A stretch of 64,000 nt of DNA from Hesseltinella vesiculosa (Eukaryota; Mucoromycota; Mucoromycetes; Mucorales; Cunninghamellaceae): the NCBI GenBank assembly GCA_002104935.1, contig MCGT01000002.1, positions 248,001-312,000 on the forward strand, given 5' to 3'. The translations under genes and the position numbers were made by a program. The notes below the pieces were generated by a model. It did no database searches, was not told the DNA's origin, and saw only the letters and a list, made by a program, of their open reading frames with translations. Position 1 is the first letter of the stretch; every line of letters starts with the position of its first letter. Of the stretch, positions 44,111 to 54,512 are shown piece by piece.

Positions 44111-46150
44111 ATGACCAAGGTAACGCCCTATGGGCCATAAAGTGACGCCTATTCTCATGCTCGGAATTCTCATCTAGTTACCTCCAACACCAACCTACAC
44201 TGGCAAGGCCCTCCTCGATCTGGTAGAGCTCTTGGAGAGCGATAAAAGCGTCGCTGCTGAACACGCCGCTCAAACCAGCTTTCAAAAACTAAGATACATG
44301 GATATCAGAGGCTTCCCTACCACGCTTCCCCTTCCAATGAAAATGATCGTTGAAGGCAATAAGCACGCCCACGCCCAAAAGGTAGGCTTCAGGTCGAAGA
44401 TAAGAAGAAATAGATCCTCACGTCTTTTTTACAGAATGTATCGATGGATGTCAGTAAGCGCAGTCCATCCTATGGTTACTACTCGTTTTGGGACTATCAC
44501 ATGAGCTACTCGAAACGCGAAACAACCCCTACCGACGTTGCTCAACATCTTATTCAAGCCGTGGAAGCCTCAGCTCAACACGAATGGTTACGTCCTATTG
44601 TCAAAGAAGATATTCTGCGCCAAGCCGCTGCCTCCACTGAGCGTTACAATCAAGGCAAGCCCTTGTCTGCAATGGATGGCGTGTTCATGGCTTTCAAAGA
44701 AGACGAGGCTATTAAGGGCTATATTGCCACAAGCGGCAGCACCTTCCTCAACAAGGACAACCCCTCTCTTGACGACGCAACGCCCATCGCTCGTCTCCGT
44801 GCTGCTGGTGTTATTGTTGTCGGCCAAACTCGCATGTAATTGTCCTCCAAAAAAAAAAAAATCAATGCTGATCATTCCTCTTTGCTCGGTAGGCAAGAGT
44901 TTGGCTGGGACACGTTTGGTATTAACCCCAATTCTGGCACCCCTCGCAATCCTTACAAGCTGACGAGTTCCTGTGGTGGATCTAGCAGTGGTAAGAGAGC
45001 AAACATGCACGACTTCCCAATGATGCTGACCCCTTTTTTTTTTTTTTTTTTTTGCTATGGCTAGGCTGCGGTGGCATTATTGCTGGAGGCGTGGTTCCTT
45101 CTGCCCTGGGCGGTGATGGTGGTGGCTCCATTCGGTAAGATGAAACCTCACTTTCCAGAAACCATGACCTCATCTCCTTTTTAGAATTCCGTCTTCGTTT
45201 TGTGGTGTCTATGGTCTGAAGCCAACAGTTGGTCGAGTGTCGGGCTATGGTTCCATGGGCGTGTGTCCCTCGGTGGGAGTGACTGGACCCCTGGGGATCA
45301 CAGCCGATGACATGACCATGGTGCTCAGCATAATATCTGGACCTGATGCCAAAGATGAAAAGACGCTGCTTCAACCTCCACTAGATCTGACCATCTATAA
45401 CCAAACCGAGTCCCTGGCTGACTTGACCATCGGCATTATGCCCAACTGGAACAAGGAATGCTTGGAGCCAGCAATCGTTGTACAGCTGGAAAAAGTCCTA
45501 GCCCACCTCAAAACCTTGGGAGCCAAAGTTGTCGAGATTGAGATCAAGAACACGGAACTTGCACGCCATGGTAAGTGAGTGGCGTTTGAATCTTTGATCA
45601 TTTGCTAAGGCCATCCACCATTTTATTTCTTGCAGCCCAGATGATCACCATCTCTTCTGAAATGAACAGCTTCATCCGTCGCTTCCCCGACAACCATAAC
45701 GATCTACTGGCTTCCAACCGAGCCATGATGGCATTGTTGGATCAATCGACGCCAACCGATTATGTCAAGGCCCAACAAATTCGCACGATCGTTATCAAAG
45801 AAATGGAAGACATCTTCAAGGAGGTGGACGTGATCATGACGCCAACGACCGCCATTTTAGCCTTCGACTTCCCCGAAGACTGCTTTGACATAGGCATGTT
45901 ATCTGGTGGACGCACCGGCAACTGTACGCAATTCACTGGCCTGGCCAATTTCACAGGCATCCCAGCCGTGGCCGTGCCTGCCGGTTTTGACAATGAAAAG
46001 CCAGTGTCTGTCCAATTCTTTGCTCCGTGGTATGAGGAAGCACAGCTGTGCCGCCTGGCCAAGGTTTGTGAATCGGCCCCTGGTATCGAACGTCGCTGTG
46101 CCCCTCATTCCTATCATGGCAACTTTTTGCCAAAGAATGCAACGCTCTAA
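44111..46150 (+). CDS. Amidase-signature hydrolase, tandem copy 1 (amidase B)
   Basis: Seven exons (44111-44119, 44178-44381, 44435-44835, 44893-44990, 45065-45134, 45185-45570, 45636-46150) give 560 aa. Exon 1 encodes just MTK. The catalytic Lys lies in DGVFMAFKED, the cis-Ser in SSCGGSSSGCGG and the nucleophile in GGGSIRIPSSFCG, followed by GLKPTVGRVSGYGS. The C-terminal half has DVIMTPTTAILAFDFPED and VQFFAPWYEEAQLCRLAK. The gene is intact and about 97% identical to amidase C. Differences fall in the active-site loops: a Cys follows the GSSSG here where C has Ser, and GGGSI here is GSGSV in C. The substrate is unknown. Confidence 0.92.
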
Positions 46151-46310
46151 ACAGTTGAAATAAAGTAAAAGTGGTCAGTTTTTTTTTTTTTTTTTTTCAT
46201 CTCGACTTCCACACATTGTGCCCGAGCGGATTTTGAATACCCAGCATCACAACCACACGGTCCTATTTTTTTTTTTTCAAACTTCTCCGTGTTTATTTTT
46301 TTTCTTCCAA

Positions 46311-46883
46311 ATGGTCTTTACATTAAAATCGTTTTCGTTTCTTGTGGTATTTGTATCGTTGACATGGCGTTAAAGCCAAATGAAGAGAGTGGTGCTGCCA
46401 TCCTTGTATGTCGATCCTTCTCCTATATACACCCCTGACTTTTTTGACGGTGGTCATGACGTTCAATTGCCACTAGGCCAAATGCGCTATTGGGAATTTG
46501 GGCCTGCTAATGGAAATAAAGTGGTTCTTATTCATGGTATTGCTACTGGTGCCTCAAGCTTTGACATTGTAGCTCGGTCATTGGTAAGTTACATTAGCTT
46601 AAAACAGTGGGAACACGGTTGGATGCCTGTGCACGTGAAAACTCAACATTTTTTTTTATACCTGTTGTCACTTTCCAGGCTGAAAATAATCATCGTGTCT
46701 TGATCTTTGACCTGTGGGGACGTGGTTATAGCGCAGCCCCTGACACGTATTACGATGATGCACTGTATGTGACTCAAGTGGCTCTGCTATTGCAAAAAGT
46801 AGGCTGGGCCAAAGCTGACGTGATTGGCCTTTCACTTGGTGGTAGATGATCTCTGCCCAAAAATAGTAAAAAAAAATATCATT
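46311..46883 (+). pseudogene. Truncated alpha/beta hydrolase, tandem copy 1
   Basis: Near-identical to the first two exons of the hydrolase at 50279. The signal-anchor region has an in-frame TAA at 46371-46373 where the intact copy reads TAC, so translation from the natural ATG stops after 20 codons. A downstream ATG (46380) stays open through exon 1. Homology ends in intron 2, at an A tract, where the duplication junction cuts off the remaining exons. The broken protein would keep GLSLGG but lack the catalytic Asp and His. Confidence 0.9.
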
Positions 46884-46954
46884 AAACATGTTTGGTTTTC
46901 GCTCATTTGGACATACTTTTTCAGCTCCAGCTTTGTTGACGGCATCCCCCACCC
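46884..46954. other. Filler DNA at the duplication junction
   Basis: About 70 bp present in neither unit. Its first 58 bp (46884-46941) match 54278-54335 with about five mismatches, including CATGTTTGGTTTTC and GGACATACTTTTTCAGCTCC. Then a C-rich stretch leads into the F-box-derived sequence at 46955. This looks like a templated insertion made during break repair, or a shared dispersed repeat. Confidence 0.8.
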
Positions 46955-47661
46955 CCAGACAGTGCCGTCCCGAGCCAGAGTGACCGCATGGCCACGCCCG
47001 CAACTGACAGAAATCACCCTTGTCGTCGCGGGCAATGCAACGCATGTCGGCTCTCGTAATTTTTCGCTTCCAAACGTTGACCACATTTGCTGTCCGCCAA
47101 TCTGATGGGCGCGCATGTCTAAAAATCCAACGAGAAGAAAAAAAAAATTCAGTCGCAAGGGCAAGGAAAGGAAGGATTACCTTGCCCCAAGCCCATACTT
47201 GGCCGCCTTTGTCTAGCGCATGGAACGACCAGCCGCCGGCATTGATATCGACAATTTTTTTGCTGTTCAACGTAGACAGCTGATGTGGAGTAGAAACTGA
47301 GACAGAGTTGCTTGAGGGATTAAAATAGAAGAGATGTGAGTGCTGGAGGAGATGGGGAAAGAGAATTACAAGAATCGTCGTCGGCCAAGATTGGGAGCTT
47401 CGAAGCCTAGTCGTCCATCACTGTTTTCACCCCAGACATAGACTTTGGAGTGGTCGAGTTTGCTGTACAGAGATTTCCAGCCCATCTGTCGAAAGCTAGC
47501 ATCACGAGGCAAAGAGTAGTCCTCCAACACAAGATGCCGCCACAGGTATTCGTCTTGACAAGCGAAGAAAACATGCGGTTAGTATAGGACAGCTGGATCA
47601 AGGATTCAGCATCAAGGTAGCCGAGTATATTGTCGAGAAGAATGTCCACAGGTAATACCAT
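46955..47661 (-). pseudogene. 5' fragment of the F-box/RCC1 gene, tandem copy 2
   Basis: Matches exons 1-3 of the gene at 42028-43705 but stops inside exon 3 (at CTVW) at the duplication junction, so most of the propeller is missing. A single-base deletion (AAA to AA, near 47560) shifts exon 1 after RMFSSL. The start region differs (MVLPVDILLD), with part of the original N-terminus and 5' UTR deleted. Confidence 0.9.
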
Positions 47662-48000
47662 GGTTAATGAAAAAGTACGCCAGCACGTTTTCAATTTTGA
47701 CACCCCGCCTGCTGTACCATCAGTGATGGGGAATGGCCAGTGCCCGCTTCTTTTTTTTTCCGAGCAATTTCAATGCTCCGGCCTCTTTTTGCCGTTTAAT
47801 GATATAATGATATTTGTACACACTCTAAATGGAGTGATTACTCACTGGCACTGTACCCACGCCCATAATTGGCCATTGAAACTTCAATTCTAAGTTTATT
47901 CCATCGAAACTGCAGTTCTAAGTTTATTCGCATTCACCAACGGTCAACCAAGCGTAGGCTGGTGTGGGAAATAAAGTGGGAAATAAAGCTTTTTTTACAG

Positions 48001-48008
48001 TATATAAG
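48001..48008 (+). promoter_or_regulatory. TATA box of amidase C
   Basis: TATATAAG 41 bp upstream of the ATG at 48049; the counterpart of 44063. Confidence 0.6.
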
Positions 48009-48048
48009 ACGCGCATCGCATCTTCCATTCTTTCCTCAAACAAAAATC

Positions 48049-50093
48049 ATGACCAAGGTAACGCCCTATGGGCCATAAAGTGACGCCTATTCTCATGCTC
48101 GGAATTCTCATCTAGTTACCTCCAACACCAACCTACACTGGCAAGGCCCTCCTCGATCTGGTAGAGCTCTTGGAGAGCGATAAAAACGTCGCTGCTGAAC
48201 ACGCCGCTCAAGCCGGCCTTCAAAAACTAAGATACATGGATATCAGAGGCTTCCCTACCACGCTTGCCCTTCCAATGAAAATGATCGTTGAAGGCAATAA
48301 GCACGCCCACGCCCAAAAGGTAGGCTTCAGGTCGAAGATAAGAAGAAATAGACCCTCACGTCTTTTTTACAGAATGTATCGATGGATGTCAGTAAGCGCA
48401 GTCCATCCTATGGTTACTACTCGTTTTGGGACTATCACATGAGCTACTCGAAACGCGAAACAACCCCTACCGACGTTGCTCAACATCTTATTCAAGCCGT
48501 GGAAGCCTCAGCTCAACACGAATGGTTACGTCCTATTGTCAAAGAAGATATTCTGCGCCAAGCCGCTGCCTCCACTGAGCGTTACAATCAAGGCAAGCCC
48601 TTGTCTGCAATGGATGGTGTGTTCATGGCTTTCAAAGAAGACGAGGCTATTAAGGGCTATATTGCCACAAGCGGCAGCACCTTCCTCAACAAGGACAATC
48701 CATCTCTTGACGACGCAACGCCCATCGCTCGTCTCCGTGCTGCTGGTGTTATTGTTGTCGGCCAAACTCGCATGTAATTGTCCTCCTAAAAAAAAAAAAA
48801 AAAAAAAAACATTGCTGATCATTCCTCTTTGCTCGGTAGGCAAGAGTTTGGCTGGGACGCGTTTGGTATTAACCCCAACTCTGGCACCCCTCGCAATCCT
48901 TACAAGCTGACGAGTTCTTGTGGTGGATCTAGCAGTGGTAAGAGAGCAAACATGCACGATTTCCCAATGATGCTGACCCTTTTTTTTTTGTTTGCTATGG
49001 CTAGGCAGCGGTGGCATTATTGCTGGAGGCGTGGTTCCTTCTGCCCTGGGCGGTGATGGCAGTGGCTCCGTTCGGTAAGATGAAACCTCACTTTCCAGAA
49101 ACCATGACCTCATCTCCTTCCTTTTAGAATTCCTGCTTCGTTTTGTGGTGTCTATGGTCTGAAGCCAACAGTTGGTCGAGTGTCGGGCTACGGTTCCATG
49201 GGCGTGTGTCCCTCGGTGGGAGTGACTGGACCCCTGGGGATCACAGCCGATGACATGACCATGGTGCTCAGCATAATATCTGGACCTGATGCCAAAGATG
49301 AAAAGACGCTGCTTCAACCTCCACTAGATCTGACCATCTATAACCAAACCGAGTCCCTGGCTGACCTGACCATCGGCATTGTGCCCAACTGGAACAAGGA
49401 ATGCTTGGAGCCAGCAATCGTTGTGCAGCTGGAAAAAGTCCTAGACCACCTCAAAACCTTGGGAGCCAAAGTTGTCGAGATTGAGATCAAGAACACGGAA
49501 CTTGCACGCCAAGGTAAGTGAGTGGCGTTTGAATTTTTGTTCATTTGCTAAGGCCATCCATCATTTTATATCTTGCAGCCCAGTTGATCACCATCTGTTC
49601 TGAAATGAACAGCTTCATCCGCCGCTTCCCCAACAACCATAACGATCTACTTGCTTCCAACCGAGCCAATATGGCTTTGATGGATCAATCGACGCCAACC
49701 GATTATGTCAAGGCCCAACAAATTCGCACGATCGTTATCAAAGAAATGGAAGACATCTTCAAGGAGGTGGACGTGATCATGACGCCAACGACCGCCATTT
49801 TGGCCCTCGACTTCCCCGAAGACTGCTTTGACATAGGCATGTTATGTGGTGGACGCACCGGCAACAGTACGCAATTTACTCTCCTGGCCAATTTCACAGG
49901 CATCCCAGCCGTGGCCGTGCCTGCCGGTTTTGACAATGAAAAGCCAGTGTCTGTCCAATTCTTTGCTCCGTGGTATGAGGAAGCACAGCTGTGCCGCCTG
50001 GCCAAGGTTTGTGAATCGGCCCCTGGTATCGAACGTCGCTGTGCCCCTCATTCCTATCATGGCAACTTTTTGCCAAAGAATGCAACGCTCTAA
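48049..50093 (+). CDS. Amidase-signature hydrolase, tandem copy 2 (amidase C)
   Basis: Seven exons (48049-48057, 48116-48319, 48373-48773, 48840-48937, 49005-49074, 49128-49513, 49579-50093) give 560 aa with exactly the exon lengths of amidase B. Catalytic features are intact: Lys in FMAFKED, cis-Ser in SSCGGSSSGSGG, nucleophile in GSGSVRIPASFCG. Differences from B include A for T in WDAFGIN, V for M in GIVPNW, D for A in KVLDHLK, and several changes around ITICSEMN and LCGGRTGNSTQF. Both copies are open, so both are probably expressed. The changes may alter substrate choice. Confidence 0.92.
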
Positions 50094-50278
50094 GCAGTTG
50101 AAATAAAGTAAAAAGTGGGCGACTATTTTCTCCCCCTCCATTCTGTTGCTCGCAGTTTTTTTTTTTTCATCTCGACTTCTACACATTGTGCCCGGGCGGA
50201 TTTTGAATACCCAGCATCACAACCACACGCTCCTTCTTTTTTTTCAAACTTCTTCCGTGTTTATTTTTTCTCTTCCAA

Positions 50279-51499
50279 ATGGCCGTTACATTAAAATCGT
50301 TTTCGTTTCTTGTGATATTTGTATCGTTGGCATGGCATTACAGCCAAATGAAGAGAGTGGTGCTGCCATCCTTGTATGTCGATCCTTCTCCTATATACAC
50401 CCCTGACTTTTTTGACGGTGGTCATGACGTTCAATTGCCACTAGGCCAAATGCGCTATTGGGAATTTGGGCCTGCTAATGGAAATAAAGTGGTTCTTATT
50501 CATGGTATTGCTACTGGTGCCTCAAGCTTTGACATTGTAGCTCGGTCATTGGTAAGTTACATTAGCTCAAAACAGTGGGAACACGGTTGAATGCCTGTGC
50601 ACGTGAAAACTCAACATTTTTTTTATACCTGTTGTCACTTTCCAGGCTGAAAATAATCATCGTGTCTTGATCTTTGACCTGTGGGGACGTGGTTATAGCG
50701 AAGCCCCTGACACGTATTACGATGATGCACTGTATGTGACTCAAGTGGCTCTGCTATTGCAAAAAGTAGGCTGGGCCAAAGCTGACGTGATTGGCCTTTC
50801 ACTTGGTGGTAAATGATCTCCGCCCAACAATCGTAAAAAAAAAAAATCTCACCATTGCTTTTTCTTTTTTCCAGGCGGTATTGCTGCTTCCTTCACAGCC
50901 ACCTACCCTGAAATGGTGGGCCGCCTGGCCCTCCTTGCTCCTGCTGGACTGATGAACGAACAAGACCTACCCTTGACCGGCAGGCTAGTTCGTTTCCCCG
51001 GCGTGCGATCCTTGCTGACCCACCCTTCGTTCCGTCCTTTGGCTATTCAAGGCTTGTCCAGCTTTATGAAAAAGGCACGCCAACAAACGACGGCCAGCGA
51101 CAAGTATGTGGCCATTGTCAAGCATCAATTCACACATCACCCTGGCTTCATTCGTGCGTTCTTGTCGACAGTCATAGACTTCCCTTTCTCTGAGCTACAT
51201 GGCAAATTCAAGATGATTGGCCAGAACAATGATATCCCTGTTTTGGCTGTTTGGGGTGACAAGGATACGGCAAGGACAAAATTCAAAAAAATCCACACAA
51301 TGAAAAAATGGGGGGGGGGGGAGATTGAGGTCCTTATTTTTCTTTATTTCTCTTTTAGACTGTCCCTTTTGACAACATGCAAACTTTGAAGCAGCTGGTG
51401 CCTCAGTTACAGACATCAGTCTATCCTGGTGGTGGCCATGACATTGTGATTACTCAAGGCGCCCAAGTCAGCAAGGACATTGTGGCGTTTTTGAAATAA
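50279..51499 (+). CDS. Alpha/beta hydrolase with N-terminal signal anchor
   Basis: Four exons (50279-50551, 50646-50808, 50875-51269, 51359-51499) give 323 aa. A hydrophobic N-terminus (LKSFSFLVIFVSLAW) is followed by the fold: YWEFGPANGNKVVLIHGIA (HG oxyanion loop), RVLIFDLWGRGYS, the nucleophile elbow GLSLGGGIAAS, LAPAGLM, the acid strand LAVWGDKDTTVPF and the catalytic His in PGGGHDIV. It could be a lipase, esterase or epoxide-hydrolase-like enzyme; the substrate is unknown. Intron 3 (51270-51358) starts with GC (ACG|GCAAGG) and contains a run of 12 G (51310-51321). It is the intact member of the duplicated pair and follows amidase C directly. Confidence 0.88.
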
Positions 51500-51790
51500 A
51501 TCGCTCGGCCTCAACCGTACTGATCAGCCTGCTTCGCCCTCCTTTTTTTTTTTTTTTTTTTTTTTTAATTCATACCCAATCACGATGTATGCTGATTTGC
51601 AGCCGGAAGGAGTCAGCGAAAAAAAAAAAAAAAAAAAAAAAGTGACAGGGTGAGAGGAAGGAGAGAAGGGGCACCAAGGAGAACAAAACGTATTAACCGC
51701 TTCGTTTATTTATTTGTTGATAGGGCGTAAGATTTCTTTTCCTTCTCTCTTTCCCATTTTGTTTATTGATTGTTTGGTGGTGATGAAGGT

Positions 51791-53767
51791 ATGCGACGGA
51801 TATGGCTCCTATTGAACTCGATCGTATGGTTGTGGACAATCGGAAACGCCTGGACGGTGGTACCAGGGGATGAAACACGTTTTGATGCCGATGATTATGA
51901 GCCTCTGCCCAACGAACAGTACATGGCTGGCAATGGTTTGAATGGCGATGGCGAGCTGCCGCCTGCCTTGGTGAACTCGACGCCATGGATTGTCAATGCT
52001 TCCGATACGGTGACGGTGGAGCTGCTTTGTGTTCTCGACCACTCCTTTTGTGCAAAAGTCCTCGATGCTATTAGCCACGCCGTCGATTATTTTACTGAAG
52101 TGGTGCATTTGCGCCGTCGTATTGTGTAAGCGATGAACAATATAATATTATTATATCACATGCTCACACCTCTTTTTAATATTCCTAGGGTCAGGGCAGC
52201 TTATTATGAATTCTGTGATCATGTTTGTGCCAATGACACTTATGGCATGGGAGCACCTGCCAATCAGGTAAAAAAAAAAACAAAATGAAATGGGTTGGAT
52301 TCAACTCACATGCTTTTATTTTATGATTGACTTGGTCAGTTCACCCTTCCTTTTAAAGATGGCGACATGAATTTTGTTTACCCTCAAGCTTTGGCCAAGC
52401 AGCTGTCACCCTATGATTATACCAGTTCTTGGTCCAACTATGACATCATGATCGAACTCAACCACGACCCTTATACGAATGCCCTGGCCTTTACCAAAAA
52501 CAACAGTCTTGTGCACCAAAGAAACGGTACGAGCGATGACCAGATGAATCCTATCGTACCTCAGGGTGGCAAGTATTGGTTTCGCACCGATGGCGACCTG
52601 GAGACAATCCTGCCTCACCAAATCGACTTTGAATACATTGTGCTACATCAAGTGCTCCATGGTGCAGGCTTCACTAGTTCCTGGGCTGCCTACTTTGCCA
52701 ACGAAGCGTCACCTTTCCGGACCTTGCTGGAAACGGTAGTTCCGGTCCATGATTTGATGATGCTGACGCCGAGTCCCTATTGGATGGTGGAGCCGACCAA
52801 CGGCGGACCAACGTACGTGACGGGGTTCCAACCTACGATGATCTTTGACAAATACCTGTATTTGGACAATGGCACGACATCGCTGATGGAAATCGGGTTT
52901 GACATGCAAGACTTTTGCGCCCAAGGTGCTGACGCCTTCATCATCCATTTTGTGCAACTCTTCCGAGCTTCGCCCAGCAGCGCCTTGGCACGCCGATTGT
53001 ATACCCAGCTGGACCAAGCCCAATCCGCCTTGACGTTTCGGCTCTTTGACAACGTCACCCTCGCGTCGCCCATCCCGCTCACCAACATCACCTTCAATGC
53101 TTCCCAGCCAAACGAGACGCTAGCCTCGGTCGACATCAACGATTATATCCAGCAAGTCTACCAGGAGCTGCCTTTATTGACGGGCCATGCTAGCTTGAAT
53201 GCTTTGAACCATCACGAACAGCCGTCGCGTCTTTTTCGACCTGGGGTGTCATTAGCTCATGTGGATGACTCTCAACAGCACAGCTTGGATTTCATCATGA
53301 CCTCGACCTATCAGGAAGGCATCACTCTGCAAGCATGGACCCAGCATGTGTACGACCGTCATCCATCTATATTCTACCTTGCGACCGTGAACAGCACCGC
53401 CACACCGCATCCTAGTCCGCATAATGCTTCCGACGAGATTCCTGCAACTCCGTTGAAAAAAAAAAGCCGCTATTTGTCACCCATTGGTCCAGGTATTTTA
53501 CGTATTCTTGAAACCTTGGGCTATGACACTGTGTTGGATACTCCGCCTGTCAACAACGACGTCTCGTCTTCGGCTTTCAGCGCGCCTCGTCCAGAAAAAA
53601 AACGATGTGGTGATGTGTCGCATGCAGCCACCCTCAAATCGCCCCCTTCCAAATCCAAATTGGCAAGCCAAGCAAATCATCTGTGGCCAACTTGTGCCTG
53701 GTTCTCCTTGAACTCTCTTTTTTATATTGTTGTTGTGCTGTTTCTATTGACTGATCGCCTTTTTTAG
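51791..53767 (+). CDS. Secreted, probably membrane-anchored metalloprotease-like protein with altered HExxH
   Basis: Three exons (51791-52125, 52189-52267, 52340-53767) give 613 aa. A signal peptide (RRIWLLLNSIVWLWTIGNA) precedes a mature domain with many N-glycosylation sequons. At about residue 241 the sequence reads VLHQVLHGAGFTSSW, closely resembling the HExxHGxGF zinc site of fungal metalloprotease-like proteins, but the catalytic Glu is Gln. Both zinc-binding His are kept. The C-terminus is hydrophobic (LFYIVVVLFLLTDRLF) after a Ser/Lys-rich spacer, fitting a GPI signal or tail anchor. It may be a pseudoprotease, a binding or wall protein. The family is unnamed to me. Confidence 0.75.
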
Positions 53768-54512
53768 TCATTCCATGAAAATAAAATAGATTTTTTTATG
53801 ACTCTTTTGTTCCCAATTTTGATGCTTTTTCTTTTTTGGTGTTTTTAATCTCATTTTTTTTTTTCGGTCACACAGCAGTGTCACAGGTTTGCAAAAAAAA
53901 ATTTTTTTTTGATTCCAAGCATGACCCTGTTTTTCTGTTTATATCCGTTTGTTGTCGCTAAGAGTTCTTTATTGTCCATTACCATTTCCAATTTGAAATC
54001 CCTAATCAATGCATTCTCGAGTAAATAATATGTGAGTGTTTCTTTTTGTTATTTAATTTACATTGCTTGAGGAGAAACAGCCTCAAATCAAGAAAAAAAA
54101 AATCATGCAGATCTGGATTTGAAAAAGCGAGTAGGGTTTTTTTTCCCATTTTTCGCACTCCTATTTTAAAATAGACATTTTATGTGGCCTTCCTCGGTGT
54201 TTGCACGTAACAAACACACACACACACACACACGCTCATTCACGCTGGACTCGACAACTTTTTCACACACACACTTCAAACATGTTTGGTTTTCACTTAT
54301 TTGGACATACTTTTTCAGCTCCGGCTTTGTTGGCGACTCTTCCCCCCCCCAACGGTGACGTTTCTGTCAGTTTCTTCCCCCCTTTTTTTTCAATGCACTC
54401 AAAATAAAAAGACGGAGGTTTTCCCCGTCCATTTTTTAAGCTTCTTTTTCTTGTTCTTTTCTTTTTTTTTTTTTTTTTTGCCACCTTCTTCAGTCTTCTT
54501 ATATACCTCGAC
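53768..54512. other. Intergenic region with (AC)n microsatellite and junction-filler homologue
   Basis: 745 bp. An AC/CA dinucleotide run lies at 54214-54233. The segment 54278-54335 matches the filler at the duplication junction (46884-46941); in both, an ATG opens MFGF..FGHTFSAPALL, which ends in low complexity. C and T homopolymers follow, including about 20 T at 54460-54479 before the next gene. Confidence 0.6.

Larger units (their letters stand above)
42981..46883. repeat. Segmental duplication, unit 1
   Basis: This 3.9-kb block is repeated directly at 46955-50850 at about 95% or higher identity by eye. It begins inside exon 3 of the F-box/RCC1 gene and ends inside intron 2 of the alpha/beta hydrolase. 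Introns, promoters and intergenic DNA are all included, so it is a recent DNA-level tandem duplication. Confidence 0.93.
46955..50850. repeat. Segmental duplication, unit 2
   Basis: Direct repeat of 42981-46883, shifted by about 3.94-3.97 kb because of small indels. Its right end continues seamlessly into the complete hydrolase gene, so this is where the ancestral hydrolase sits, while unit 1 holds the ancestral complete F-box gene. Compared with unit 1, the amidase upstream region carries two small tandem duplications (around 47872-47930 and 47965-47988). Confidence 0.93.

Noticed and set aside
46955..47661. Second functional F-box/RCC1 gene
   Set aside because: It has a frameshift in exon 1 and is cut off in exon 3, so it was called a pseudogene.
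48526..49317. 263-codon minus-strand ORF within amidase C
   Set aside because: Antisense shadow of a conserved enzyme. It crosses the amidase introns and T tracts and has no domain of its own.
33707..51499. A secondary-metabolite gene cluster
   Set aside because: Amidases and a hydrolase alone do not make one. No polyketide synthase, NRPS, terpene cyclase, P450 or dedicated transporter is present.
54201..54407. THTHTHAH-containing ORF
   Set aside because: Created by the AC dinucleotide run.
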